From Halichondria panicea (lineage: Eukaryota; Porifera; Demospongiae; Suberitida; Halichondriidae): a stretch of DNA of 64,000 nt. Shown one piece after another: positions 44,222-57,119 of the stretch. The stretch is taken from NCBI RefSeq assembly GCF_963675165.1, contig NC_087388.1:4159047-4223046 (forward strand), read 5' to 3'. Numbering within the stretch: position 1 is the stretch's first letter; every line of letters starts with the position of its first letter. Below the pieces are notes generated by a model. That model saw only the letters and a program-made list of their open reading frames with translations, was not told the origin of the DNA and did no database searches. The translations under genes were made by a program, and so were the position numbers.

Positions 44222-47200
44222 TTAGGCACAGGGGTGCTCGTAACACTTAAACGTTTCACTGGTCCTCTCCCGAGCACGCACCTAAAGCACACAAATAACC
44301 ATAATTATTACATACACCATGGACAGCACAGGCTATACAACGCATCCCCATGCCCACTTTTGCTCCTCATAGGTTGCTGAATAGATAGATATCTATATCT
44401 GCATGTACAGGAGGCTAATGTTGTTTACTATTGATTATTTTGCTCAACTTGTATCTAAATCTAAAACTCTATAACGCCAGTTCAGAATTTAGTTACCTTG
44501 AGATAGACCTGTCCATCAGCTCGTCTCGTGCACACTGCCCATTTTCTGAAACACCTGGCCTCAAGCTCAATCTCAACACGAGAGCATGTTTTACAGCTTC
44601 TTGGCAGAGGGCGATACTCATCGTCATAGTAACAGGTGTGGCAGTAGGTTACACGGCACTTTGCATCACACCTGACACCCTCAGGTTCTCGCCTAATGGA
44701 TTTAGACAACAATTAAAGGTATTGAGCATACATGTGAACTCACAAGGTACAAAGTGCTGTTCTGGTAGGCTTGGCTGAGCAATACTCAACAGTGCAATAT
44801 GGTGGACAACCTGCATGAAGGTGATGATACGTACTTATCGTTAAACAGCCAGTTACTGTGGATACGTTACAATACATGCACACATGACTCTTTAAAACAA
44901 GTTAGTACACTATCTTAATCAACCCACCGTTAGGGTTGCATTGTTGGGTGCATTCCTGCAGAGTCTTATAGTTGTTGCCGTTTCCACCACAGCCACCGTA
45001 AGTGAACATCTCACACTTTCCAGTCTTTGTATTAAAGAAGTAGCGAGGGAGGAAAGCAAAGCATGGACCAGCGTCAGCGTCCATATCACAGTTAACTGCA
45101 CCATAGATAGACAATATACGAATTACAATTACTAGTATGAATGTAGCTACAATTTATCAACACAGCAATACAATTATACCTTCTGGTGTTGGTTCCTCAG
45201 TAGTGGGTTTTGCTGTGGTTGGTTCCTCGGTGGTGGGCTCTTCAGTGGTTGGCTCCTCAGTAGTGGGTTCTGCTGTGGTTGGTTTCTCGGTGGTGGGCTC
45301 TTCAGTGGTTGGTTCCTCAGTAGTGGGTTCTGCTGTGGTTGGTTCCTCGGTAGTGGGCTCTTCAGTGGTTGGTTCCTCAGTGGTTGGTTCTGCCGTGGTT
45401 GGTTCCTCCGTGGTGGGCTTCTCGGTGGTTGGTTCCTCGGTAGTTGGTTCTTCGGTGGTTGGTTCCTCGGTGGTGGGCTCCTCAGTGGTGGGTTCCTCGG
45501 TGGTGGGTTCCTCGGTGGTTGGTTCCTCAGTGGTTGGTTCTTCGGTGGTTGGTTTTTCGGTGGTGGGCTCCGCAGTGGTGGGCTCCTCGGTGGTTGGTTC
45601 ATCGGTGGTTGGTTCTTCAGTGGTGGGTTCCTCGGTGGTGGGGATTTGTGTTGTTGGTGGGGGTACAGTAGTCATTGTAGTTGGAAGTTGGGTTGTCGGG
45701 GGTGTTGTTGGAAGAGGAGCAAGAAAACCAGCATCTCTTAACTGTGATTCAGCTCTCTGTATGAGGTTTAGCCACAATCATGTATAATTTTAAATTTGCA
45801 TACCAGTAATGCTGACTGAAGTTGTTCTTTTGAAAGAAACCCATCACCCATTTGAACATAGAATGTAAATACAAGCTGTCCTTCATCATCTTCAAAGATG
45901 AGTGAGGAAGGAAGAGCTACGTTTGTAGCGTCTATTTTGAGATCGCTCAACCTGCACGATTGAAATGTATGCCATTATGCAGGCTTATCAAAAGAACAGG
46001 TTACTCTATAAACTTACTGCAACTTTTTATCTTCATCGACTATAATTTCACAGACAAATTCAGAGCAATAGTTTGTCACAGCTTCTGCTAATAGTTGCCT
46101 AAACCTCTGTCGGCGTTCTGGTGTGAACTATATATTGTGCATATGCGTGAGTGCATAGAAACATATAGAAACAATAAATGCGAGCTAACAAATTAATCCA
46201 TTCATACAGTTTCAGGTGTTAGAACTGGAGCTGTATAGTTGACACTGTTGTCTTCACTGGAAGCAGGCCTGATAACAGGAGGGGGCGGTGGTGGGGGCTC
46301 ATTCTCGATTACTATGGAAAATAGATCAGTATAATTAATTATTGTCCAACAATCCGTATTATTCGGACTCGGTTATACTGAAAATGCATGATTTTTTATG
46401 TATACTATACAGTATAGCAATCTACATGCTTACTTTCACAATCTCCATCGTCATTTATAACATAGCCAGGTACACAGACACAGTTGAATGAACCCTGAGT
46501 GTTCACACATTGTGAGTTGCTGATATTGATGCATAAATCCCGTAGAGCAACAGCCGCTTCGAAACACTCGTTAATATCTGTGATAGAGATAATTTAATTT
46601 ATTATAGGTTATCAATTCATTGTCACACATAAGGACCTTCACAAGATGTTCTATCTTCTTGTAGCTCATATCCAGTATTACATGAACAAGTGAATGATCC
46701 CTCATTATTAATGCATACTTGTTCGCACGGATCATTTTGGCACTCATCTCGATCTATATCACATCGATGGACATAAGAAAATTAGAGCAAAAATGTGCCA
46801 AAATTTTCTCACCAAGACACTGAGTTTCTCCTGACAGTTCAAATCCACTTTGACAGTAGCATTGTTCTTGCCCATCAATGACCGCACAACCAAACGAACA
46901 AGTTTCGTCACAGGGTACATCAGCTAGATAAAATATACTTATACACGCACTACTAAGGAAGGGACAGCTCTCTAATATGCAATCTAAGTACTTTTAACCA
47001 TGCATAATTATGCATATAAGGCTTTCATTTATAGTTGTTGTATACCATAACTATACCTATGCAATTCCTTCCATCACTGTTAAGAGTGAACCCATCATTG
47101 CAGCTACAAGTATATGAGGCTTCAGTGTTATGACACTTTTGCTGACAGTCACTCACTCCCATACATTCATTGATATCTGTACAGAAAAATTATACCAGTA

Positions 47201-50200
47201 TATTCAATTATATAAGCATGCAGTATACATACATACCTTCACATTGGTTTGTTCCCTCCACCAGTTGAAATCCACCATCACATGTGCAAAAATAACTTCC
47301 ATCTGTGTTCACACATACTTGCCCACAGAGATCATCGTTCAATTCACACTCATCAATATCTAGAGAAAATGTTTCAGTGAATAGTAACAGTAACAAAATT
47401 CAAATGTATACCGTAACACTTGAGTGAGTCTCCAGTGTAGCCTGGCGGACATGCCCCACACACCGCCCCCACTCCAGGAGCAGGAACGTCCATACACTCC
47501 ACCCCCTCAAAACACTGGATCTCTGAGCACCCATTGCGATCCTCCTCACAAAGAAATCCATCAAAAGCTATAAAAGAGACATGCTATAGTCCTCACAAGA
47601 ACATCACAAAAATTATATAATAGTGTTAAGGGCCAATTATTTTTACCTTCAATACACTGACAGTTCAACAAAATTGTAGCATTGTTAGTTAGTATCCCAG
47701 CACGAGTGCACATTCCTCCATTGACGCAAGCACATATTTCAACAGTCGGTACGAATATTGATGCAGCACCTCTGCTGTCATTTGCTATGAATACAAGTGG
47801 CTCATACATCACTTGTTGAAGTGTCCATCGGAATATGAACTTTCCCTCGAACTCTTCGTCTAGCATTGAGCCGTCAGGTAAACCGCCTAATACACTCAGT
47901 GTGTACTCATCACCGGGGTCAGTAACAATCAGAATAAGCACTGCTTCTTCTGTCAAACTCACCCGCAATGTAGAAGCGGCAGTAACATTTGGTGGAAAGT
48001 TATCTATCAAGTCATAATCATTATCATTTTTTTCATATTATTGTTTCGAACTTACTCAGCACAGCTCTTGTTTCATTCGTTTCTTTTTGTTGGTTGAGTG
48101 TTGCAAGTGCCACATCCATTTCCCCAGTTTGTACTAAATCGTAAAGACATTCTTTATTGTCCTCGCATAATGTTCTTTGCATTTCTGTGAAGTTTAATTG
48201 CTCGAAATATACAGGAATGTAGTCATCTTCAGTCTGACGTTTACGGCGGAATTTTCCAGAAAAGAGAGTAAGTGCATCTGGAACTCTCCCTATAGGAAGT
48301 GAACCACTAATAAACTGCTTGTGGCAATCATTACCATGTAAAATTAACAAGCGGGTTATAATTATGTTTGCTTACATGATAACAATGGAGCTGATAGCTG
48401 TTGATCAGTGAAAGAATTGGATATCTGTATTAGGTCATCAACACTTTCTCTTATATTAGGAACAGCATATATTCTTTGAAAAAAATCATTACCACTATTT
48501 CCATCCAAATTTCCCATTAATCCACGTGTTTTCAGCTTGTATATTTTTGGAACTTTCACTTCGTAGTCCATGTAGTAGGTACCTCCGATATTGTTCACTG
48601 CTGCCCAGAAGTTCACTCCACTTTTAAAATGAGACACATACAAAATATTGTTGTGCCTAGTGAATATAATTTGACCTTTAAACAATTCATTCGGCACCCA
48701 ATTTTGAAGTTCCCCTGTGATTTCTCTTAAAATAGGGTGAGTCTGATATAGTCTGAATTCATTCAATGGCATTCTTCCGAACTAAGTGGACAATTAGTTG
48801 GTTAGTATAACCGTTGATAAAAAATTATAAGAACTTACTTGAAATGCTAAATCTTTATCACCAAATGCAAGAGCCATATGTACAGTGTTTCCGGGCCATC
48901 TTGCTACATTATCCAATCTTCCCTGAAGGCTAAAAATTGGATCTCCTGTTGTAACAGTTACCATTTCATCCAATGGTATGACTTCCAACAAAATAAAGTC
49001 TCCTTGTCCTTGAAAATCGAAATATCGTCGATCCAAGGTGATATAGTGAGGATCTCCTGAACCGCTAGCTATACATGGATATTTTTACATGAGATCATTG
49101 CTGATATGATATATAACCTATCGAATCGACATAGCTACATACCTAAACCCATGCTTGAGTAGTCTTGACAGTCATTAGGAAGTCTTCTTTGAAAAAACTT
49201 ATCACAATACAAACCAAACTTATTCTCAGCAAGGCAGCATTTGTCCCTAAAAGATTTGTCCCTCTCTAGGTACTTTTCTGTATCATAATGGGGGTGATGA
49301 AGAAGAAATGTCCCAGTGTACCCTTCACTTGTAGAAGTACTCAGAGCTCTGTACAAACACAATACATCAGTTATACAGATACTATTTAAGTTCACAATGC
49401 AAACTATTTAAACATAGCTATATAATTATCATTTCAGCTCACCCAGTGTTCAGATCAAAACAACACTGCTGTGTAAGGGAAAGTGTATCAATAAAAATAA
49501 AGACTTCTATTGGTACAGTTGAAACAAAGCAATGAGTCAAATTCTTCTGCCGCTGAAATCTGCCACTATCACCTAAGACTTGAGACAATGAGCAAGGGCA
49601 TGTGTAGGACTCTTTGAGCATGGATGACAACCTTTCAAAACCACCCATAAGATGAACCGCAATCGTAGTTAAATCATCCCTATCAACTGCTTTCAAGCAT
49701 GTATACACTGAGTCGTTCAGGACTTTATCCACAGGAAGCTCCATATTAATGTTTGTTGGATCAGCTTGTCGTTTACGCTTCCTTCCCAGCTGTCTTGTAC
49801 ATGAGACACCACGACCTACACCCGGAAATCCCGATAAGGGATGATTTTGAAAGAACAAGCCATTTGCATTAAAGCCAACAACAGCTGCTTTATTTTGTCC
49901 GACAGCACTCCATTGTATGTCATCACACATATAAGAAAAAACAACGTAGGTTTGTAGCACATCTGTTACAACAACAGCTTGATAATTATTTACCTGAAAA
50001 TTGTTACAGAAATTACACTTAATTGTGAGCAAAATTCCTCCTTACCTTGTCCAAATCATCCTGCGGTATACCAGGCGGAGGGTTATTATCACCATGAGGA
50101 CTCGGATGTACATTTTCCCAATGAGCAATCAACATCCACTTACCAAAAAATCTGTTGACATCGGGGCCTTTACCTGCATTGATATAAGTATTCACCAAGC

Positions 50201-52022
50201 CTAGTGCAGTTGCCCCTTCTTCTGAATCGGTGCAAAGATCTTCGTTCAGTGTAAAATCACAGTAAGTGGCATATCGTACATTTCCTTCCCTTCGAATATC
50301 GTTATCACTCCAGAAGGGTGCCACAGCAAGTGTATCTCTTGTGTAAAAGAATTTAGTTGGAAATCTATCTGGATACGAGTACTTCCATGGCTCATTGAAA
50401 GAAATGACTCCATTTTCATTCACCTAAATAAGAACATAATTTTATAATTATTATTTCTAAAATTAACTCACAAATGCAGAAGTAGCAATCTGACTTCCGA
50501 AAAGTAGTCCATCTGGAATCTGTATTCTTTCTGAGCTTGAATCGGGCACAGAACGCTCAAGCTGTTGCGAGTTTGGAAATGTTGTCAAATCAAAAAGTGT
50601 CAAAAAAGGAATTTCTTCAATAACCACCGGACCACCTCCACCTACAAATAATTTATAATTATAATAATGACATAATTCATTTTAACTAACCATCTCCAGC
50701 AGTAATGTCGAGTCCAGCAAGATAAGCATATCCAAGAGACTGTCGAGCATTGAATCCATAAACGAGCACCGAAATCTGCCCATCTTCATTATCATGAGTA
50801 ACAGTGTGTTGAGTTGGTGAGGTTCCACTGCTAATGGCTTTAGAGCAACCATATCCAACAACTTCTTCATCTCTATTGTAAATATCCTTCCATTCACAGT
50901 CAAGCATTTCACCGTCAAGAAGTATCTGCCTAGTGTTAAAATGTTCTTCTGAAACTGTAACACTGATATAGTTTAAGGGAAAATCTGTAGATGACAAAGT
51001 GAGAAAAGATAACTCTTTTACATATTGACTAATTGGAGAAATCATTGCAACGGCGGGGTCTCCTTTATTGTCAATACTTCCACCCGTCGAGAACTGTGCA
51101 ATTAAAACAGGTTCAGTCGATTCCAAGAAGCAAAATTTATCGGTGCTTATTTCAATGAATGTTTTTTCTTCGCTCTGAAATTTGTCTCCATCTTCAACAC
51201 CACAGATATGGACCACATCAGTGTTCACAGCACTAATCACTCTGAAAATTTGTGGTCCAGTACGGCCAGTGAACGGAGCTAATAAGAACCTAGTTCCCCA
51301 ATAAGCAAGAGGGGGCACATGAATAGCTAGAGGTTCACATCCAGATTCAGAAATTGGTACATTGGCACATTCGTGTCCGCTGATAACTGTGAGAGGTTTG
51401 TTTGATACAATTTTCGTTCTTGTGAGGTCGTTAGAGCTCCTAATTAAGAGGGTTTGATACCTATTAAGAGAGAAATCTTGGCTGGTCATTCCAGCATCAA
51501 TAGTAACAGTTGTAGTTGTTGCCATTTGAGGGTCTTGGGGTATCATTATCGATTTAGTAGGCTCGATCGAGATCGTTGTATCATCTTCACAACCCACCAA
51601 CAAGAATTGGCTGTTGAGAAGATTCGTGGCATCAGTGGAAACGACATAGTACTCATAGTTTCCCCCTGGAACAGTAATGCAAGGATAGGCCAGGAATACT
51701 CCAAAATTGAAAGGAGAGACGAAATTCTCAGCAACAACATAGATTTCTTCGTCTCCAGTTGCTTGAATGTTCACTCCTTTGTCTCTGTTACTAAATGTAC
51801 CATCCGTTACTTGTAGATTCAGTCGGCGGGGGTTTGAAGGCACTTCAATAGTAACTGGATTCTGAGAAGTAACAGTTCCTCTTTGAATCATTTCTGTGCT
51901 TGTTTGGACGACATAATTAGCACTGTCAGCTGTTGTGCCAATCACTAGTCTCAGTGATACGAAAGGACTGCCACCAACATTGCGCATAAAACCAATATAG
52001 AAATCTCGACCATACGAAGTAG
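44222..52022 (-). CDS. Gene B: secreted IgGFc-NIDO-AMOP-VWD-EGF-mucin-Kunitz protein (first exon not found)
   Basis: Twenty-three phase-consistent minus-strand exons: 52022-50691, 50641-50472, 50423-50046, 49993-49443, 49348-49143, 49068-48839, 48781-48376, 48289-48056, 48003-47647, 47567-47412, 47359-47237, 47176-47057, 46923-46813, 46753-46637, 46577-46434, 46311-46208, 46127-46018, 45951-45804, 45756-45180, 45095-44928, 44810-44744, 44692-44497, 44281-44222 (about 2021 codons). Exons 1-18 parallel gene A exons 1-18 in domain, phase and often exact length (1332, 357, 156, 120, 110, 148 nt): IgGFc, NIDO, AMOP, VWD with GDPH, EGF modules and the juxtamembrane domain. Furin-type RKRKRQ and FRRKRQ sites recur. 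From exon 19 the genes differ: about 30 Thr/Glu/Pro pentapeptides, a six-Cys Kunitz domain with Phe at P1 (GPCFA), then 14-16 Cys in unrecognised sequence ending HPCA. With no TM helix the product should be secreted. The signal-peptide exon upstream of 52022 was not identified. Confidence 0.86.
45184..45645 (-). repeat. Coding minisatellite: about 30 TTEEP-type pentapeptide units in gene B
   Basis: In the gene B frame the 15-bp unit encodes TTEEP, with [15 protein letters not shown] and TTAKP variants, about 30 times in one exon. Thr/Pro-rich repeats of this kind are O-glycosylated in mucins; the Glu makes this one strongly acidic. The opposite strand also stays open (Val/Gly/Ser repeats), but that is a by-product of the repeat. 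Confidence 0.9.
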
Positions 52023-52574
52023 CTATATGTACAAAAAAAGAGTATCATAATTGTGAGTATACACTACACATGCAGGATGGCAATTAATTATTATTAAGGC
52101 TCCCACATGAAAAGAATCGTAATGAACGGCTTTTTCACCGACTTATAGCGTAGAAATATCCCAAGATGGGCCTGGTGAATACAAATGCATTCATATATCT
52201 GTCACAGCATGATTGTTGCTAGGCCTTGGTTAATTTTGCTAGATGGTTTACTTTTATATGACGTCATTTACTATCATACAATTATTTTATAGCGTTTTTA
52301 ATCCATCTCTTCCTCTACTATACCTTAATTATTTTCACAGGTAGATTTGTCTGGTGTTTAGCTCATTTTGTTGGTATTAAATTCTGCTAAATTCTGTTCA
52401 AGGTGTGTGCATTTCTAATTACTCGCAAGTGCTTTTAATTATTCATTTATTCATTTTCCAATTATCTGCGAGTATATATTTGCGATTTTACTCTCATTCG
52501 CAGAAATGGCAGAAATTAATACTCGCGAAATTATGTCACCTTAAGGTTATCTATGAACACAGACACACACACTG
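52023..52574. other. Region upstream of gene B's first recognised exon
   Basis: It should contain, or lead to, the missing signal-peptide exon of gene B. I see no convincing ATG-plus-hydrophobic exon ending in phase 1. Fragments such as TACTCGCGAAATTATG near 52528 resemble the TTCGCG repeat family. Confidence 0.4.
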
Positions 52575-52966
52575 CAGTGGTGGATCCAGGAAAAAATGAA
52601 GATGGGGTTCCAAACTAACAAGCGCGGGGTGATAATTTTTTGGGGTTAAGCCCACTTCCGGTCACTTGTTGTGCAATAAGACTAGCCCATTCTCAGCCAG
52701 GGGAAGTCCCATAATAGACTTGCATAGAGCTAGCTAGCTACATGTAGCTGCCACGAACAGTCAACTAGCTAACCATTAACTTTGAACACTCCTTTGGCAG
52801 TTGATACATATCAAAACAACAGCTGGTACAATCATTGAATCAAATTACAATAGCTACAAAAACTGATAAATAGCCAGCTGGTAGCTGTATAGTAAAGCCA
52901 CAATAGCTAGACTGAAAGGGGGGATCCGTGGCACACTGGGATCTCCCCCTGGATCCGGCGCCACTG
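52575..52966. mobile_element. CAGTGGTGGATCCAGG MITE with 5-bp target-site duplication
   Basis: CAGTGGTGGATCCAGG at 52575 and CCTGGATCCGGCGCCACTG ending at 52966 are inverted termini. The direct repeat CACTG flanks both sides (52570-52574 and 52967-52971). The 392-bp interior has no transposase. Its ends and 5-bp duplication group it with 14418-14708. Confidence 0.75.
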
Positions 52967-53165
52967 CACTGTACTGTGCTATTCTCATGAAGCAACCGCC
53001 GCATGCATCTTAAAGAAAGAGCACTTTAGAAATCAACTTTTTTGGCTAGGACAGAATTCTGTCCTGACTAATCTGATCAAGTATTGCCCATTTAATATCA
53101 CTTCTTTTCCGGTTGTTTCGCAGTTCATTTTAGTGGAACTACATGCAGGCAGCTGATTTATGAGA

Positions 53166-53602
53166 TACAGTAGAAACTGGATTATTAGCGCTTACTTGAC
53201 TAGAAGCATATCAGCGCATGCTCAACTGCAGGCTTTTTATACTCGAATTGAAGCGCTTTTCAATTATGCGAAGGTTATTAGTGAAATTTTAGAGCTGTTT
53301 ATCTATGAGCTTAGTTAGCTTGTACAGTGGATGAGGTCCTTTTATTCCAAGTTCCTGGTCAATATGAATGTTTTTAATGATGTAAATGAACTGTAACATA
53401 ATCGTATGATATAGATCTAGTTAGGGTTGCCTGCTTGCTCACTTTCTAACCAGCTTGCGAGTCAGCTCTCAGTTACAGAGACATCCGGTTGCTGGGTGGG
53501 GCTCAAAATGACTGCATTATAGGCGCATTCTCGAATATAAGCGTATAGAGCTCTGATATTGACCCTAAAAGTGCATGCGCTAATAATCTATTTTCTATAC
53601 GG
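53166..53602. mobile_element. MITE-like element with GGATTATTAGCGC ends
   Basis: TACAGTAGAAACTGGATTAT TAGCGC at 53166-53191 is mirrored by GCGCTAATAATCTATTTTCTAT ending near 53600. Internal GCGC-TTATA motifs repeat in both directions. It is about 435 bp with no coding frame. The superfamily is unclear. Confidence 0.6.
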
Positions 53603-53714
53603 TAGCACGTTGCATGGTACACGCGGCCTTTATTCGAGGTACATATTCACAGCTGAAGTGATCCCAGAGGAGGTACGACATCTTATACATGCAGCCCCAC
53701 ATTCCTTATTATAT

Positions 53715-54107
53715 CAGGGGCGTAGGGAGGGGGAGGGCTTTGGGGGCTGGAGCCCCCCCTTTCTCTGCAAAAACTACACTAAGAGCCCCACCTTCTCTGA
53801 TGAGTCTTCAGCCTGGGAATTACTGGTATAGATTAGTGGCAGACAAACAGCATGTCCAAGAGCTAGCTATACTATACTAGTAACTTTGATTCTTTAGTGC
53901 AACTAAGCTAGCTAGCTACGGCTAGCTAGCTAGCTTTAGCAGTATTATTAATTGAAGCAAGGTGTGGCTATTTCTTGCACATGCGCAATGAGTCATTAAT
54001 TAGGGGGTGTGGCTCCTGGTCACCGGAATTTTCGGCGCTCCGCGCCAAGTAGTTTCTGGCGCGAACAGCTCAGCCCCCCCTTCCTCAAATTCCTGCCTAC
54101 GCCCCTG
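53715..54107. mobile_element. CAGGGGCGTAGG MITE with 6-bp target-site duplication
   Basis: CAGGGGCGTAGG (53715) and CCTACGCCCCTG (ending 54107) are perfect inverted termini. TTATAT is duplicated at 53709-53714 and 54108-54113. GGAGCCCCCC near the left end parallels the element at 14418-14708. The flanking copies are exact, so the insertion is fairly well preserved. Confidence 0.85.
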
Positions 54108-54771
54108 TTATATCCAGGTCAAAGTTCAATAACACATCAAACGAAGTGATACTCAAAGCAACTCCAGGCAGTGCTTGTGTTTGGCAGGTAATACGCAATT
54201 GAGTTTTGCATGACCTAGAGATAATAAGGAATGTGCGTCTAAAACACTTCCTTTGACTCGCGGATGTCGTACCTCCTCTGAAGTGATTACGTATCAGGAA
54301 AAATGGAAAAGAGGGTCCCTAATTAAGTAGAAAGCTAAAAATCTAAAATTACAATTGTGGAGTTGTTGCTTATCTTAGCATCTTAGCTCCAGAACATACC
54401 CAGGAGCCATATATTAATCCAATACTCTACAGGCTTCTTTACGAAAATACTATAGTCCATAGTCATCAGTGCATGCACCATGCACAACTTTAAAATTCTG
54501 TTCTCAGCATGCCTCTAGTGTACTTTTCTCCTGTACGTTACTTGCTGCTTAGCCAGCTCCATGCTCATACCTATACTATACATACTGTATTTAGGCCAGG
54601 AAAACTAGTTTCTCATCAGCCCCCTCATCACTTTTAGCCTTCCCCCAAAAGTTTATTATTCATTCTTTTGGGGTATGGTCTAAATTAATAAACCACACCC
54701 ATTGTATATCAGGGAGTGGTCTATAATTAATGAGTTACACCCAGTCACATGGAAAGATTATTACCAAGGGC

Positions 54772-54992
54772 ATGTAAAAGAAGAGAGGGCATGCAACTCC
54801 AAATGAGCGGAGTTCAAACGTGGGCAGATGAATGTGCATGCATGACTGTGCATGAAATGCTAAAAATATAAATTTCTATTTTTAGCACTTCATGCAAATG
54901 CACACATTCCTCTGCCCACGTTTGAACTCTGCTAGCTACGTGTACTGATAGTGGAGTTGCATGCCCTCTCTTCTTTTATACGCCCTTGTTAT
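54772..54992. mobile_element. Foldback element, arms of about 100 bp (copy 1)
   Basis: CCAAGGGCATGTAAAAGAAG, AGAGGGCATGCAACTCC, GTTCAAACGTGGGCAG and TGCATGAAATGCTAAAAAT on the left are repeated in reverse complement on the right, ending CTTTTATACGCCCTTG. Nearly the whole 221 bp is one stem. A related copy is at 58826-58984. Confidence 0.8.
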
Positions 54993-55396
54993 TTACAGTA
55001 TATAGAAACCAAAAAATTCAATTACTGATGATGTAATGTTTGTTTTTGTGTGAAATATTGCACTGTCAGCATAATGAATAATGAATAATGATCTCATGGC
55101 CTCATCAAGTTTCAAAAACCATGTGCTGAAAAACTACTAATCTACTTTCAAAAACCACGTGATGAAAAACTACTAATCTACTTTGCCTGGCCTATATTCA
55201 TTGTATAACATGCACTCCTCTATTTTCTTCATGTCAACAGCCTAGGGTTAGCACTTAAGTACTCTATATATACAGTATAATTATACACATGCAGCAGCAG
55301 CTAGATATAGCACCAGTGGTTTAGAGAGACTTTATCACGGTAGAGTTTGAGTTTGTGCTGGTGAAAAGGACTTTTGATGCAATCTGAATGCAGTAC

Positions 55397-55702
55397 ATAG
55401 GTGCCAACCTCCGAAGAAAATTTTCAGGGACAAAAAATTAAATATTAGCAGTTGCTTTCTGCGCATGCTCAGTATGATCATCCTGGAGAGCCCCACCCAC
55501 AAAAACTGCAAAACAGAGCAGCAGCCCCACCCCTCTTTTCTAACCAATGTTTTGATGCAGTGATAGACAGCATAGTGCAAGAAACTGAATTCTGTTCATG
55601 ATTTAAGCTTTTAAGCCATAGCTCAATTTCTGGACGGGACACAGGACAGAGCCTCCAAATCCGGGACTGTCTCAGGAGTTTTCCGGGACAGTTGGCACCT
55701 AT
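55397..55702. mobile_element. Complete ATAGGTGCCAAC element
   Basis: ATAGGTGCCAAC at 55397 and GTTGGCACCTAT ending at 55702 are inverted termini of a 306-bp element. Next to the right end stands CGGGACAGTTGGCACC, as in the fragments at 12130-12245 and 14925-15052, so this is the best delimited member of that family. No coding frame of note. Confidence 0.7.
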
Positions 55703-57119
55703 ATGTAACTTTAATGTAAAATTCACACTCTAATTGAGAGAAAGCATGCATACTCGTTTGCATACATGAACAAAAGGAAAACAGAATCAACTGGTTTATA
55801 ATTATTAAAAACCTAGTGTGATGCAGCTGGACGGGTCACGGAAATAGTGAGTGGCCGTGTTTCAGGGCAAGTTTTGTGCAGTAAACATCTATAGCTAGCA
55901 ATCCGTGCCTCACCAAATGGCCTGTAGGTAAGACCTGCAGCAATGTTTCAGTAAGCTTATAAAGGTAAAGGATTATCTCTTCAATATTCGATATCAAGGT
56001 GGCCGTACTTCAGAGAGCTGAATAGTGAGAGTCTATTGTATCGGGTTTCAAATGCGATGTTATTTCGATAGCAAATTGCGAATTCGCATAAATCGCAATC
56101 ACAATTATAATTATAGTGAGCGTTCACATACATGCAATTTCCCATATATATTTTGCATGCAATTCGCAATGGTTCAAAACGTAATCCGCCTTGTACAGTG
56201 TCATTTGCAATCGATTAACCTTGCATTCTAAATCGCAGAGCATGCGTGTGACTCTAATATTCTATTAGACATCCGCATTACTAAATAGATGTATAATAGT
56301 AATATACTCGCAACAAGCATCTTAATTCTTTAGCCAACCGAAATCTAGCCACTATATAGACTAATTATAGATCTATTATAGGCTATAGCTAGTTAACTTA
56401 CATACTGCTGGCTGTGCACCAACATCCTGCAGAGTAGCAAGCCTTGCAAGACAAGACACCACAACAACCCAAAAGGGCACCAGCTGACAGCCTCCTGATC
56501 GACCTATGCTCCCCATCTGATCTCTTCAGGCAGATGTCGAGGAATATAGAATCTAAGGTTAATACGCAGAATATTATAATCTGCTGAGAGCCCAATGTGC
56601 GCGTGCGCATGCTAGATTTCAGAATAATTTTCACCCTCTGAATCCAATGAAAATACATGATAAGCAATAAGCTATACATCTATACTTTGTGTGTCAAACA
56701 TGACTTTTCACCTGCATGTAGAGATCAAATCTAGTTGCTGAATAAGCTTTCTTGAACTTCAACTCTAATCATAGATGCATGATTAACTAAGTATGCATCA
56801 GTCTGGTGAAAAGCACTTTTTTTTCAATTGGGCAATTGCCAGGATAATCAGTGTATAGTGATGGGTGTAATTTATATATGCAGTAGAACTGTGGGCTGTA
56901 TTTTTATACCTGTATGAGTCATGTAACTCTAGTTGAGCTTGGGCCGGAGTTATAAGCATAATCGTAACATGAGGATAATGAGCATGCATGCATGCTGGGT
57001 AATGTGCTGACCTGAAAAAATGAATAGCAAATTTACAATAATTATAGATAGACATGTATTATTACCACAGTGTGGTTAAACAGCAGCTCTCCACTTACCC
57101 ATTTCTGTTACATATTATT

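Noticed and set aside
45137-45787. Plus-strand frame rich in Gly-Ser-Val-Val repeats (216 codons)
   Set aside because: It is the antisense of the TTEEP repeat exon of gene B; the minus strand fits splice phases and a known mucin-like composition.
48290-48375. Earlier acceptor (CAG at about 48315) for gene B exon 8
   Set aside because: Joining there creates an immediate in-frame stop. The TATAG at 48290-48294 restores the phase and the Trp codon seen in gene A.
56398-56679. Minus-strand frame starting with a hydrophobic stretch, as candidate signal exon for gene B
   Set aside because: It does not end in a phase-1 donor that would join the first IgGFc exon and lies over 4 kb away.
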